Positions 22,252 to 33,953 are shown, numbered from the stretch's first letter. The stretch: DNA of 64,000 bases from Congeria kusceri (GCA_027627225.1 JAPFQT010000424.1:61001-125000); one strand, 5' to 3'. The notes: generated by a model not told the origin, from the letters alone. Numbers and translations are program-made.

Positions 22252-23245
22252 CGAGGGATGTTTCATAAATTCGCGGAATTACTCTATTTCTACTACCTTT
22301 GCCGATTAATCGAAAAAGAAAATACATAATGAAATACGTTTACTTATAACTGTCTTTCAGACCAAAAATTATAAGGATACACAGAACAGTAAAATTTATA
22401 TGGAACGGGAAAACAAGAGTTCTGTGTAGTACTTGAAGCACGCCGAAGTCAATTTAACGTCACCTAAACGACAACTTAAAGAGTGCGGTTCACTTTCTCG
22501 ACAAAGTCATCATCTGTAGCCACACTTTTTCTATGTCTATGTGCCCACTTGTCAAATGTAACCTTGAACCAATCTTTATTGAATGATGAAATAATTTCTC
22601 TCGATTTGTTGCGTAACTCTAGAGACTATTAAAGCGTTGTCCTCTCATTTCATTCTTTGGGAAATAAACGGAAGACCATAGGGGCTAAGTCCGGACTGGG
22701 GCAAGGGTTTCTATTGTCCCTAAATTGTGCATGCCATTTGTACACAATAGACTTTCCAAGCTTTGGTAATGTATCCAAGTTTTTTATTTGTTTCAATGTT
22801 TCCGACGGAGATATTTTGAGTCGAACGCAAACTTTGACAACGGAACGTATTTTAACATCACCCGTTGACGTCAAGCGATAAAGCCAAGTCATGGCGATAA
22901 AACATTGCTGGGAGGTAACCGTTCAACGCAATGTTTTATAACTTACAGGAAATGACGTTGAGACGTGACGCGAACATCAGCTGATTTTGCACCAAAAATG
23001 CATAATTCTTGATTATGCAACAGCACTTTGAGTGCGTTTCAAATGTATAAAAACTGGAGAGCTCAAGTCGCTAAATAGTGGTTGCTATAGATACCACTAA
23101 ATCTTCCATAAATTAAAGAAAATAAAAACCTATTTAAAGTATAATAGAATATGTGTCAAACAACTTGTGCATGTGTTTTCACTGAAATTGATTGAACAAT
23201 TAACCTGTGAGAAGAGAATTCCGCGAATTTGTGAAACAGCCCTCG
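22252..23245 (-). mobile_element. Internally deleted mariner-type transposon
   Basis: The 29-bp ends starting CGAGGGATGTTTCATAAATT (left) and CGAGGGCTGTTTCACAAATT (right, reverse complement) differ at two positions. TA flanks both sides (22250-22251, 23246-23247). The minus strand holds transposase remnants. Length is 994 bp, shorter than the usual 1.3 kb, fitting an internal deletion. Confidence 0.85.
22476..22892 (-). pseudogene. Mariner transposase remnant
   Basis: The N-terminal part reads VCVRLKISPSETLKQI and SIVYKWHAQFRDNR, the DNA-binding and linker region of mariner transposases (compare the usual xWHxRF motif). It is fused directly to CPSPDLAPMVFRLFPKE, the region after the catalytic core where family members have YSPDLAPxDFxLFP. 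The catalytic Asp-Asp block between them is missing. Stops follow at once, and the C-terminal part resumes as ELRNKSREIISSFNKDWF and ends VEKVNRTL. The gene is dead through a deletion and point changes. Confidence 0.85.
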
Positions 23246-23638
23246 TAAACAAAGCACATAGCGCCCTGCAGTCACTGTGCAATAACCCCACGTGTCTTGC
23301 CGCAAGCACAAGGTCAGTTTTTTTCTTGCATTTACATAAGAGAGCTGTAAGTACTACACAAGGAATCCGTACGACGTTTGCAAGTACACTGTGTGTGCTG
23401 GCAGTTTGTAGTTAGTAGCAAAAAACATAGAGTGGCCGCAGGTTGATCGCACATTGTCCGCATAATGCATGCATGATGGGTGATTAAGACAAGGCAGCCA
23501 CATCAAATTAAGCGCAGTTGCAGTTTGTTGTGGCGACCTTATTTCAAGGACAAAATGCACAGACGCCATGCAGACAATGCATGCTTGTGACAAAAATCTT
23601 GCGGTAAGGTCGCTGCAACCCGGTTGTGACCGAGGCTT

Positions 23639-23985
23639 TATACATGAAGTTCCATAATTGTATGCATGTATTTATTAACGAATGAAGCATAACAATCGAA
23701 GTAACAACTTTGTAAGAAATCTAAAAGTTGTTTAGTTTTGAAAACAGTTTTAAAGAATAACCAATTGCAAAATTTCACTTACTTAAACAAGCATCTTTAA
23801 TTGGATCTCTAACACATACAAAGACTGTCTACACTTGTCACCAACTGCTGTTAATTTTTAAGTGCAAATTCAACAAATTCTACTTACTAAAAAAACAAAC
23901 CTGTGGTGAAATATAATTCCCTAATTTCTGTCTTACATGATTAAGAAAACAGAACGAAATTATTTTATGGTGCAGGAATTATGCA
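23639..23985. other. Unassigned AT-rich sequence
   Basis: No supported feature. Confidence 0.4.
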
Positions 23986-23989
23986 CCGG

Positions 23990-25215
23990 ATAAGGTCAAT
24001 GGCTTAAATTTTTATATTTGACCTTTGACCTTTAGGTGTGACTTTGACCTTTGACCTAGTTACCTGGTTCTTGCACGCGACACACTGTCTCACCATGCTT
24101 AGCACTTCTGCTAATTGTATGAACATTGTTGGATTTAGAGAGGAAAACCGATATAAAGACCAATGTCAAATAATTCAGGGGCAATAACTCCACAATTCCT
24201 AGGCTGATATGGCTGGTTGTTATACCAATATACCTGGCCGTCTTCGATGGGGAGCATAAACATCAATTTTGGTGAAGATAAGATGAAAACTGCTAACTCG
24301 AACTCCGCGAATCGGATGTGTCGCCTGCCAGGGCATAACCCAAGTATAATACGCCAAACACCAAACTTGACCTTCCTTTTATGCCTAATAATACTTCCAT
24401 AAAGTTTCATAAAGATTGAACAAAAACTTTTTAAGTTATTGTCTGCACAAGCATTATTTGAAAGATTTTTTTAAAAAGTGTATAACTCAAGTACGATAAG
24501 AGCAATTACCGGTATGCTGAAAATCGTACTTCACTGTCCTACTAACACTGCTAGAAAGTTTCATAATAATAGCATAAAAACTTCTCATCTTATTGTCTGC
24601 ACAAACTTAAGGGAACGCCGCCGCCAACGCCAAAAGTAACCCTTATATGTTGCCTTTTCAGGTGACACAAAAAGGCCAATTTTAGTTAAATAAAGGGACA
24701 TAACTCTGCAGTTCCTGTGCCAAATTACTTGATCATCAAACTTGTCTAAGATATTAAAATATCAAACATTTTATTTAATATTGGTGACGATCAGATAAAA
24801 ACTGTTGGACTTAAAGAACGGAAACAGCTAAACCGGTTAATTTTAGATAAGGGCATTAACTCCACAGTTACTCGAACAATTTGGTTGATTATCCACTTTG
24901 ACTGAGCTATTATGCCCACAAAGATTTCCACCAAGTTTGATGAAGATCAGATGACAATTCATGGACTTAGAAAGTGGAAACGGCTAAAAAGGCCAATAAT
25001 AGATAATTCAAGGATCGTAACTCCACAATGTCTAGGGCGATTTGGCTGATCATCCCACTTGGCAAAGAAGTTGACTGAGATATTTTATACCAAACATTTT
25101 CATGAAGTTTGGTGAAGATTGGATGAAAACTGTTGAAAAGTGAAAATGAATATGGTTACCGACCGACCAACAATATACCCCAGCCATCTTCGATGGGGGA
25201 CATAATTAAAAGCTT
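23990..25215 (+). repeat. Mosaic of three dispersed repeat modules
   Basis: 24000-24115 is one TGACCTTTGACC unit like 12285-13420, with GACCTTTGACCTAGTTACC. 24130-24260 is the 3' end of the 'gaagatcagatg' family with CCATCTTCGATGGGG-like sequence. 24310-24650 is the 'gggcataactcaagtac' family ending 'gccgccgccaacgcc'. 24660-25210 is another tandem-core copy ending in 'gaccgaccaacaatatacc' and CCCCAGCCATCTTCGATGGGG. The modules abut, so nested or chimeric insertion is likely. Confidence 0.6.
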
Positions 25216-25221
25216 GCTTAT

Positions 25222-25830
25222 TAACAAGAGCTGTCTCAATCATTCAACTGCTCTGTCAGAGTTATGGGCTTTTATCACTACGAAAAAGGGCATAATTCTG
25301 CTAAAATGCAGGTTACAGTTATGTACCTTCGCCAGTGACATTATATAATGACCCTGAAGGTATATGTGAAGTGTTTTTTTTTTCAATTGAATATCTGTAG
25401 TATTTATAGATATGGAGTTGTTGCACGCAAATTTTAACCTGAATTTCTAAGTACAAAAAGGGGCCTCATTCTGCTAAAATGCAGGTTACAGTTATGTACC
25501 TTCGCCAGTGACATTATATAATGACCCTGAAGGTATATGTGAAGTGTTTTTTTTTTCAATTGAATATCTGTAGTATTTATAGATATGGAGTTGTTGCACG
25601 CAAATTTTAACCTGAATTTCTAAGTACAAAAAGGGGCCTCATTCTGCTAAATTGCAAGTCGTCAGAATTATGGGCCTTGCTCAGTGACTGAGTCCAGAGA
25701 CATGTGTGAAGTTTCAATAGAATATCTGTAGTAGTTACAGAGATATGGACTTGTTGCACGCAAACTTTAACCAGAGCATTATGCCGACACTGATATACGA
25801 GTGAGTGGTATAGCTCAAACTATTTGGTGA
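25222..25830 (+). repeat. Second 'caagagctgtctc' repeat with 173-bp internal duplication
   Basis: This is the same family as 15790-16255. The segment containing 'ggttacagttatgtaccttc' occurs at 25311 and again at 25484, with near-identical sequence over about 173 bp, including the T-tract and 'gttgttgcacgcaaatttta'. The end reads 'gagtgagtggtatagctc', matching the family's other copy. Confidence 0.65.
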
Positions 25831-26253
25831 AAAGTAGAGCTAAGTAACAGACAAACACTGCTTACCAAATACAAACGATTGCACAAGACATCTCTGTCAA
25901 ACAATGATATCCGGACGTTTTGAATGGCAAAGTCAGAGGTGGCGAAATCATTTTGGCCAGCTGGTACCAAAGTATGTACAGACAAGTGACATTTTAACCC
26001 CAATTGATGGTATAATTACTGAACAGACAAGTCTTCAACAATTTATTAACAAGTCAGGCAAGCTAACCCTGGCTAAATGCACCGTAAATCAAATTTCACT
26101 GATCTTTAAAATACCTTTGCACTGTTACTGTTAAACACTTCAAAGTGTTTGTGATCTCAGTGGTTTGATCGATTGCTGGCCTGTTACTCATCAAACACCG
26201 AGTTCTCAGAAACCTTGTGACTGATGATCTTCACCAAGCAGATTCTCACTTAC
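25831..26253. other. Unassigned unique sequence
   Basis: An open plus-strand stretch of 76 codons (25904-26134) lacks splice support and is not called. Confidence 0.35.
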
Positions 26254-26288
26254 AGTACACAATGGTCAGAGATGTCCATGTTGGCACC
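26254..26288 (-). CDS. Candidate short exon, minus strand
   Basis: Minus strand: acceptor TTGTTATTGTCAG, 35 bases, then donor T|GTAAGTGAG, which matches the consensus very well. One frame reads GANMDISDHCV. Very short exons are hard to prove, and the main support is the donor. It may belong with the other minus-strand candidates at 27292-36690. Confidence 0.25.
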
Positions 26289-26769
26289 CTGACAATAACA
26301 ATTCCACTATGAAAGGAATATTGTTTTAAATGTGCTAATGTACATTCATGCATTAAAATAACAAGGAATAAGGAAAACTACGTTCATAAGGCACACAGTT
26401 CTTAAAACTCTGGGCAGAAAACATAAGTTAAGACTTTAAGAAAATATTTGTTTAACACAGTTGTCAAGGGCTCTGATGCTTAACAATTCATGGCAAGATG
26501 ACTGATTTGCTGACAGTTTTGTTCAAGTTCTCTAAAGGCAAGGACTAAGTTAAGATTAAGTTTATTACATTGAACTAATTGCTTTGTTTATATGCATACA
26601 TAGCACAGAATATCTGCTTCTTAAAGCAAATACAGTGTACTTACAATGTAATCCTTTATATTAACTTAAAAATGCTTTCCCCAATGGCATACCATCACCC
26701 GCGCAAGAAAGATAATGCAAATTGCCAAGAGATGACTACAGAAATAACACTAGAAATCTGTGAGTCAGA

Positions 26770-27125
26770 TGTGTTGCCTGACGGGGCATAACTCAAGTAC
26801 GATAAGAGCAATTATACCTAAAATCGCACTTAACCTTGCATTTATGCCTACTAACACTTCTCTAAAGTTTTATAATGATTGCACAAAAACTTCTCAAGTT
26901 ATTGTCTCTGTTGCAATATTTAAACTATTTTTTAAATGGGGCATAACTCAATTATGCCAAAAATCGAACTTAACCTCCCTTTTCTGCCTAATAACACTTC
27001 CATAAAGTTTCATAATGATTCCACAAAAACTTAAGTTATTGTCTGCACAAACTGAAGGGGATGCTGCTGCCAATACCGCCACCAACAACGCTGCTGTAGC
27101 CACCAAAAGTAACAATACAAATAAT
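26770..27125 (+). repeat. Dispersed repeat, two modules of about 170 bp
   Basis: Two copies of a unit with 'ggggcataactcaa', 'cgcacttaaccttgc' or 'cgaacttaacctccc', 'atgcctactaacactt', 'aagtttcataatgatt' and 'ttaagttattgtctgcac' are followed by a GC-rich end 'ctgctgccaataccgcc'. Same family as 24310-24650. Confidence 0.6.
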
Positions 27126-27291
27126 AGCTTGAGTAGAAAGATCCTGGAACTAATCAGATGACATAACGAGACGAAAGAAGTATTTCTCTCTAACATAGAA
27201 CAGACTTAGATGTTGCAGAATTAAATTTGGTTATTAGTACTATTATTCTAGTTTGTACTCAAATATTAAACAATGGCATAACTTTTTGTAC

Positions 27292-27401
27292 CTGACTCTC
27301 AGACACAGACCGAGCGGCTACCTGCAAGCAACGCAGAAGACGTCCAACACGCCACGGGGGACTCAAGCAAAACACTCTCCCGTACCAACTGTGACCGATA
27401 C
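27292..27401 (-). CDS. Candidate exon, minus strand
   Basis: The acceptor is GCTCTCTTCTCTTTCAG, pyrimidine-rich and convincing. Donors are possible at 27322 (GCAG|GTAGCC) or 27292 (TCAG|GTACAA). With the first donor the exon is 80 bases and one frame reads YRSQLVRESVLLESPVACW then TSSALLA, which looks coding. With the longer exon another frame is open (GHSWYGRVFCLSPPWR...). The local base composition is richer in GC than the neighbourhood. Family unknown. Confidence 0.4.
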
Positions 27402-27602
27402 CTGAAAGAGAAGAGAGCATAGACATCGCAGATGCTGACGAAAACATTTAGTTTATACTTTCTGGTGGCTTATAGGGAAATGTAAGTGAAATGAAATTGG
27501 TAATTCACTGTTTTAAAACAAAGAAATTTACCACTTTGATAATGGAACTTATTATTGACTTATTATTAAGTCGAAAAATAACACATTTTAAGCGCAATTG
27601 TA

Positions 27603-27688
27603 GATTTCGGTAGAATATCTATTTTTGGTTAACCCAGAATCAATTTCTATGATCACTCGTGAAGTAGAATCAATATTCTACCGAAACC
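27603..27688. repeat. Short palindrome
   Basis: Arms GATTTCGGTAGAATAT (27603-27618) and ATATTCTACCGAAACC (27673-27688) pair at 15 of 16 positions around a 54-base spacer. A smaller GTAGAAT/ATTCTAC dyad sits within the right arm. It may be a minimal MITE. Confidence 0.5.
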
Positions 27689-27699
27689 AACAAATATCC

Positions 27700-28520
27700 T
27701 CTATATAGTCAATGTAAAATGTTTCAAAAAGCTTATGCAAGAAGTGCACAGACAATCTTGCAACAAACCCAGTGTTGGAGCCACTATTGCACAAAGAATG
27801 GGCCTCTCTGCATATCAGTACAAGTCAAGTGTAGCAGTAGCCGTTTTTAATAATAACTTCTGGATTGTCGGACCCAATTAAGAAGTCATGAGGCCCACCA
27901 TATGGTGTCCTCAATGACATGCTTGTGTAACCAGTCCTCAAGTCCAAAATGGAAACTCTTTGTATCTGTCATAATCTTTTTATGCAACTAGTGCAGAAAG
28001 TATGTGAGCCAATGCACCAGGAAATGGAGGTGCTTGTCTAAAACAGTGGCACGAAGCACACCATAACGGGGCATAACCATAACAGAAAACCCATAAAATA
28101 AAAACGCCTGCACTAAGTGAATGTTTTCTATTATTTTTATAAGTGCATACAAAGTTCTGTAAAAAAGAGTGGCTTGAATAAAATGCACTGGACATTAATA
28201 TTGAAAAACAGCATGAAGTATTGAAATTATTTCATAAAAACTTTTCTAATACAATATGCATACGGATATTTTTTCCAATGTCTAGCACATGGACCTCTAA
28301 AGCAGGTGTTCATTAAGAAATGCATTCATACAACTGATATATATATAATATGTACATAAAGATGCATTTCTTGAAATCATATTTTCAGTTATAGTGCAAA
28401 ATTATTAACCTGACACTCATTAATCTTCGTGACAAACCGTAAGTCTGTTCGCTTGTTTGCGTTGTGTTGGGCGCATGTTTGTTATTGGAATTTATGTTGA
28501 TATAGATCTAAATATGAGGT
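27700..28520. other. Unassigned sequence
   Basis: Mostly unique. An overlapping pair of minus-strand open stretches near 27980-28195 lacks good splice sites and is not called. Confidence 0.35.
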
Positions 28521-28529
28521 AGTGAGTGT

Positions 28530-28905
28530 GGTATTTAATGGTCGCATGGTATAAGTGCTAGCGCCTCATGCCTTCAAACCAAGTTCAATTCCTTCTCACA
28601 ACAACCTTTTGTAAAATGTGTTATGAGTTATTCTTAAAATATGCAGATCACAAGATATTAATTTTAACATGTAAAATATTTTATTGTGTTACTATCATTT
28701 TTCTCTTTAAAAAAAATCATTTTCATTGTTCATTTACCACGCTTTTAATTACAATCACACACTCAATGGATAAATCGTGAAAAACATAGGTACTTACCCA
28801 CAACATTATGTGCAAAATGTTTATAAAATGTTGACGCCGAGACTCAAACTCCAAACTTCGCATCGCAAGCGCGTTATAAGGTCCACTACACGATTCGCAC
28901 TTTAC
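28530..28905. repeat. Two tRNA-like relics flanking AT-rich DNA
   Basis: At 28535-28600 the plus strand has TGGTCGCATGGTATAAGTGC (A-box-like) and AAGTTCAATTCC (B-box-like). At 28832-28900 the minus strand has 'tcgtgtagtggacc' and GGAGTTTGAGTCTC. Both are divergent and lack pairing acceptor stems. They are likely SINE heads in opposite orientations. Confidence 0.35.
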
Positions 28906-29814
28906 GACATATAAGCCAATATAATATTAATTTACATTGAAGTATTGCCTATGCTATGCTCGATAATTGTTGCGGTATCTATAAATAATTCCCTTATTGC
29001 ATACGGAAGATTCACGAGTGTCAGGTCAATAATATCGCACTATACCTCCCTTTATTGGAGCCTTACTGTCCCCATGTTATGGTAAACTTACTGAAATGGT
29101 GTCCCAGACAGTATAGAGAGAAGTAGAGCAGAGTTTTCATAGCAATTGGATGTTTTCTGATAACTTGTCATTTGACCTTTAAGGAGCACCGAAAGATTTC
29201 ATGAGCCTGTGACTTCTTCAGACACGGGTCAGGGTTAAAACCTTCTTGGCATTTTGGATAAGACAAACACCTGGAAAAAAACATGCCACATGCTCATTGC
29301 TTCAGTTCAATATTCCTTTGTAAATGGGATGAATCTATTATAAACATGCCCAAACATATTTTTTCATACACGACTGCCAATAATGTGGTAGAAATACATG
29401 CACTTTCCGACAGCATTTCTGCCAAAGTAATCGATAAATTACAACATTCCTGCTAATATGAGTGTGACTGCAATACATGCATAATTATCCAAATACTAAT
29501 TTTTGTCAGAACAAACTCGGGGTCAACACAAGTTTTTAGGGGGTTTTATTTGCACTTGTAGGAATGCTCTTTCAAAATACACAGGCAAAACGATATCCAG
29601 AGCTAGGAACCATCAGGTATTCATTTGAACAGTAAGGTAGCTCACAACATCAATATACTTAATCAGGGCAACATTTTCACACATCACATACATATAATTT
29701 AAAACTCCAGGATTCTCATCCAATACTTATAACTGGTAAAACAAATGCTGCTCAGTTTCCCAGTACATGTATACATATTTCTTAAGAAATGTCTTCCTTG
29801 CGTGTTTTTAGAGT
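28906..29814. other. Unassigned sequence
   Basis: No gene or repeat that I can support. Confidence 0.4.
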
Positions 29815-30070
29815 TATTGTCCGGAAACCATGTTTTTAGGTAATTTAAGTCAAAAAGGGGCCATAACTCTGTCAAAATTTAGTCGTTTGTAACTAAAGTC
29901 GAACTTGACCTGTATCCTATGATGTTACACATGTGTACCAAAAATTATTTGAATATGTCAAGCCTTTCTTGAGTTATCATCCAGAAACCATTAAAACCAA
30001 CATACTGACAAGCTCACTCCTATCTAACCCCCCCCCCCTGAACTTTGTTTGAGGGGGTATAATTAGGGAC
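29815..30070 (+). repeat. Dispersed repeat, single 161-bp-type unit with hairpin end
   Basis: It carries 'gtccggaaaccatgttttta', 'ggggccataactctgtc', 'ctatgatgttacacatgtg' and 'gagttatcatcc' as in 20190-20875. It ends with a C-run, CTGAACTTTGTTTGAGGGGG and TATAATTAGG, a C-run/G-run hairpin. Confidence 0.6.
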
Positions 30071-30950
30071 AACAACTGACCAGAAAAGCTCATCCAAGAG
30101 CATTTCGTGCTCAGGAGAGCTAAAAATAAGACTTTTTGAAAAATATAGCAATATATAGCGCGATATATTACCCATATTAAAATGCACTGTTTCTCTTTCT
30201 ATCTCTCTAAAATAACCAAGGTTTTTGACGGTCAATTCGTATTAAACAGTGCACGCTCTTAGTCTGTTCATTGTTCATCTTTAATTAATTCGGGAAAACA
30301 TCGTAATGTTCAATATGTGGCAAACATGACCAAAAACACCATAAATCTCACTAGCAAGTATTTGCCTGTCATATATTAACAGTTAGTCTTAGAACAGTAT
30401 GTTTTTGTAAGACAATTAGATTCAATACAAGTCTTTAATAGCACAATTAAGGTTGTCCATGTATTTTGACACAAACACATGCATTATGTTTTACATTTGT
30501 GCTTATTAAAAAGAAACATTCTGTCAACTAGGCAAAATCGATATATAATTCAGTGAATAAAGAAGTGATAATTTGTCACAATTTCAACAGTATTTAGGTT
30601 TTAGTCTTACAAATGCAATTACGTGTATGTTCACAAATTAGATTATTCAGACTTAACAATTCTGTTTCTAATTTCATTATTATAATCATCATTGTGGAGC
30701 AGATATGTAGACAAATGCAAAATCAACACAAGGGAAACGTTAATAATAATTATTTAAAATTATTTAAAAACAAAACAACATTATATTAAAAAAACGATAC
30801 AATAATCATAGGTATTTTCATGAAATGAAATTGTAAACACACAAACCGTACATATCGTTAAATACCGGTAAGCAATTTACATATCGCGATATATTATTGC
30901 GAGATTTGATACCGCCGTATACCCGTATACCGATATTCCGTTACACCCCT
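30071..30950. other. Unassigned, probably including element remnants
   Basis: CGATATA-rich words occur near both ends (30150-30175 'agcgcgatatatta' and 30885-30930 'catatcgcgatatatta', 'cgtatacccgtataccgata') before 'ccgttacacccctac'. This suggests the ends of an old inverted-repeat element, but boundaries cannot be set. Confidence 0.25.
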
Positions 30951-30954
30951 ACTT

Positions 30955-31345
30955 TTAGTACACTGTTTTTTTCTGTACTTTTTTCTGCATTTTTTTCCAT
31001 AAAAGTGTATTAATGCACAGGAAAATACACTTAAAATACACTTTAAATACACTTAAGTGTTTTTTTTTTAGAATATAGTGTATACACTTTAAATGCACTT
31101 AAGAGTTTGTTTTTTTAGAATATAGTGTATACACTTTAAATGCACTTAAGTGTGTTAATGCAGGAAAAATGCACAAAAAATACACTTATTTTGGTATTTT
31201 TTCTGCATTTTCAAGTATATTAAAACGCGTATTAAACACAGAAAAAATACGGTGCCATTACCGCAGCGTTTAATGCGCATTAAAAGTGTATTAAATACAC
31301 TTATTCGTGAATGGAAGTATATAAACAAATCTGCACAGACTGACA
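30955..31345. repeat. AT-rich 'tacactttaaatgcactt' repeat cluster
   Basis: The phrase 'gaatatagtgtatacacttt' and 'aaatgcacttaag' is duplicated at about 31070 and 31120, and related 'cacttaagtg' and 'ttaatgcgcattaa' palindromic words occur throughout. A run of about 18 G follows at 31388. Low-complexity origin is likely. Confidence 0.5.
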
Positions 31346-31451
31346 GTCGGACAGACATAGTAAAACACAATATACAAAATATGTTCTGTTGGGGGGGGGG
31401 GGGGGGTAAAACAATACTGGCAGCAGCCTACACAATCACTGATGGCAGGAT

Positions 31452-31591
31452 TCAAACTGTTATCTTGCCGACATCTTCATAAGCCTTGGAGCCTCGGAGA
31501 ATCATCAACCAACAGCAGTATTGTGCAGCGAGAGTTTGAATGCTTTCTTTCAATGGGCACACTGTGAAGTCGAACGAATTGTACCTCAGAG
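31452..31591 (-). CDS. Candidate exon, minus strand, coding-like
   Basis: After the acceptor 'gctagcttcattgcag' the minus strand reads, following two bases, LRYNSFDFTVCPLKESIQTL then AAQYCCWLMILRGSKAYE and DVGKITV before a TGA. The amino-acid composition looks strongly like real protein. No good donor exists before the stop except GAG|GTACAA very near the start, so it is either a terminal exon or its right boundary is elsewhere. Its phase fits both the donor at 36573 and the donor at 33844. The family was not recognised. Confidence 0.4.
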
Positions 31592-32024
31592 CTGCAATGA
31601 AGCTAGCTGACATCGCGATATGATACATAACAAGCATTTATGTTGCAGAATAAAAGAACATGAAGAAAGAATTAAACATTACACACATTTTGGTAAATAT
31701 CTGCCGGTTTGTTTTGTCTACAAATGATGGAAAATGGCAATGACAGACAGCACTGACCACAACAGCTCACCTTGACCATTGCCTAAGTTAGCTTACATCT
31801 CAAATAAGGCTATAATCAAGTCTCTCATTGAGGTCAATAAACAGCTAGCAGTCTGGCCCAATACTTGGCTAGGAAGTTATGGACGACGGGCATTATTCTG
31901 ATTGGAACCTGAATTCCTTATGACTGTTGGTCTTAACATAGCATTTATTCGGTTATGCTAATACTTTTGGGTTATGCCCTTTACTGCTAAGTACTTTTGT
32001 CATGTATTTAACTGTACCTCACAG

Positions 32025-32100
32025 TGCTGAACCTTCTGTACAGACCCTGACAGAATTTAAGTGGCAGGCCGAGATGGATATCTGTTGCATTGGTTTGCTG
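32025..32100 (+). CDS. Candidate internal exon, plus strand
   Basis: Acceptor 'aactgtacctcacag', then 76 bases, then donor CTG|GTAAGG. After one base the frame reads AEPSVQTLTEFKWQAEMDIC then CIGLL and ends in phase 0. Good splice signals, but it is isolated on this strand. Confidence 0.28.
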
Positions 32101-33843
32101 GTAAGGACATTCACTGAACTGAAATTATACTTTAATGAAAGAAAAAAAAAGTACACAAATAATTTGCTTGCAGTAATTGAGACACTGATCTGTTGTCATT
32201 CCCAAACTATTCTGCCAGTTTGACAGTAAGCCTCACATAGGGTCAGAGATATAAAACTGTCATACAAAAGGAAGTCATTGTGTTAAACAATAATCACGAT
32301 GGTAACTGAAGATAAGACATAATTGACAAAACATCTGGTACAGTCGACTCCCTTACCTCAAAGTTGCCCAATCAAGCACAACAACTTTGAGCCATCAAAA
32401 CTTTGAGCTAACCAGAAACTGTTTTCAGACATCATCTGTTATTTTGCGTCTGTTACTCCCAAACCTCCAGACTAAATTTAGTGAATTAATTTCAGACAGA
32501 ACACAATATAGGAATGTGTGAAAGTTTTGAAGCCAAATATCATTTGTTCTCCACTGGACACTAGCCTGGTCATAGTATCCATTAGCTACTTGACTCGACT
32601 TCGTTACAGACACAATTTAAGGAAGAAAAATGAGACCGGGACCATGCTAGAGCCATTAGAAAATTCCAGACATTAAAATTTGAGGCAAACAATAGAAATT
32701 TATATGAATATATATTCTAAAACAGTTGGTACTTTCAAAACAATTGGTACAAATGGTAAACTAGCAAGTTTCGACTAAAAGGGATATGACTGAAATCACT
32801 GTCAATAGCAAATTAATTTATGTTTCTATGTTATTGTTTAAGTTCTTTTGATAGTTAATTCATTTAAGTCTCTGTGTTGCTATTTTATGCTCAGCGATGT
32901 ATTGTAACAGTTCTACAATGTACAATGTCTACATGATTGTAGATTCGCAGTGGTGTATGTCTCTGCTTTCTGATCATGTGATTGTGAGTTCAATGTAAAA
33001 ATGATGCAAATGTGACTGCATCGCATATACCCATATCAGACCAGAGCCCGTTGTTACCAAGTCAACCACATCCTTCAAGGACGTATTGGGGATGACGTGT
33101 TGTGGGCGAGGGGATATACATCAGGGACCTGGTTATGTCTTTGTGGGCGTGGAGGATGTGGGGCAGTTATGAGCATGCACAAAACTTGCACAGTGAGAAC
33201 GAGAACGTAGTGTGGACCGTTTAATGACGCACATGTATTAGTGACAGGTGAAGCGGGTTGATGACATACTAATGACGCAGTATGGATTTCATGAATGTAA
33301 TACCTACGTGGGGACTTCTGGCAGAGTTTGTGCTACGCATCCGCAACACGCTCATTTGGACATCTCTACCTCACCATAACGACATGCTCAGGATTACTAC
33401 AGGTTAGTATCAGGTCTATGTACGCATTCACGACATTAATGAAGTAATTACTGTGCATTTCCTATGTATGTAGTAGTCAGCACTGCATCAGTGGTGGGTC
33501 AACCACTGTTTGAAACGTAAAATGTACCTCTACATCAAAATTTGACTTCGAAAACAAGGCTCTACGATAGAGTGTGGCGACATTTTTATAGGACAAGGTT
33601 GACGTGGGCATGGCGTATGTTTCGTGTGATAATAGCGTCGTACAGTATTCTAAGACGTGCCGGATACGCAGAAGCTGTGCTGTATGAACTGATTTGACGT
33701 GAAGCACGACAAATGATGTGCCTAGCAAGGTATTAGTCTTGACTGCCTGGTCATGTTGAGGACCTTGTGTAATTAATACTGACAGGCTCTGGTGTGATAT
33801 CACTATTACTTACAGATCCGTATTCACCAACTGGGTTACTTAC
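32101..33843. other. Unassigned sequence with a GC-richer patch
   Basis: 33000-33430 is richer in GC and has CG-containing words and repeated 'tgacgca'. A plus-strand segment ending ACTACAG|GTTAGT near 33404 reads LLAEFVLRIRNTLIWTSLPH in one frame and HECNTYVGTSGRVC in another. The two competing frames prevent a call. A 108-codon minus-strand stretch (33477-33803) also lacks support. Confidence 0.3.
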
Positions 33844-33953
33844 AGTTCTTCCTCCCAGCCATCACTGTCCTCACTGTCATCCTCCTCCTCTTCATCATCA
33901 TCATCATCATCATCTGGTGCTGGAGTGCTTTAAGCTGGTCCCTGCTTCTTGGC
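33844..33953 (-). CDS. Candidate exon, minus strand, with GAT/GAA tract
   Basis: Minus strand: acceptor 'caacttacag', 110 bases, donor ACT|GTAAGT. One frame is fully open (PRSRDQLKALQHQ, a run of seven Met, then KRRRMTVRTVMAGRKN). Another frame reads AKKQGPA, a TAA, and then STPAP, seven Asp, four Glu and DDSEDSDGWEEEL before TAA. The latter looks like a genuine acidic C-terminus but carries an internal stop. The exon boundaries are better supported than the frame. The 'atc/gat' tract is microsatellite-like. Confidence 0.35.

Larger units (their letters stand above)
21758..23638. mobile_element. Inverted-repeat element interrupted by a mariner
   Basis: The left end AAGCCTTGGTGACAAC and the reverse complement of the right end AAGCCTCGGTCACAAC match at 14 of 16 positions, and CG-rich 'gcggtc' / 'gcgacc' motifs follow both. 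The interior outside the nested mariner contains repeated 'gcatgca' and 'gaccgca' words and no coding region. The target duplication is not clear. Removing the 994-bp mariner gives a host element of about 0.9 kb. Confidence 0.45.

Noticed and set aside
22657..22881. Plus-strand open frame over the mariner
   Set aside because: It is the complement of clear minus-strand transposase remnants.
33290..33404. Wnt-like fragment (GTSGRVC) on the plus strand
   Set aside because: Only seven residues resemble the family. The expected cysteine-rich continuation is absent, and another frame is equally open.
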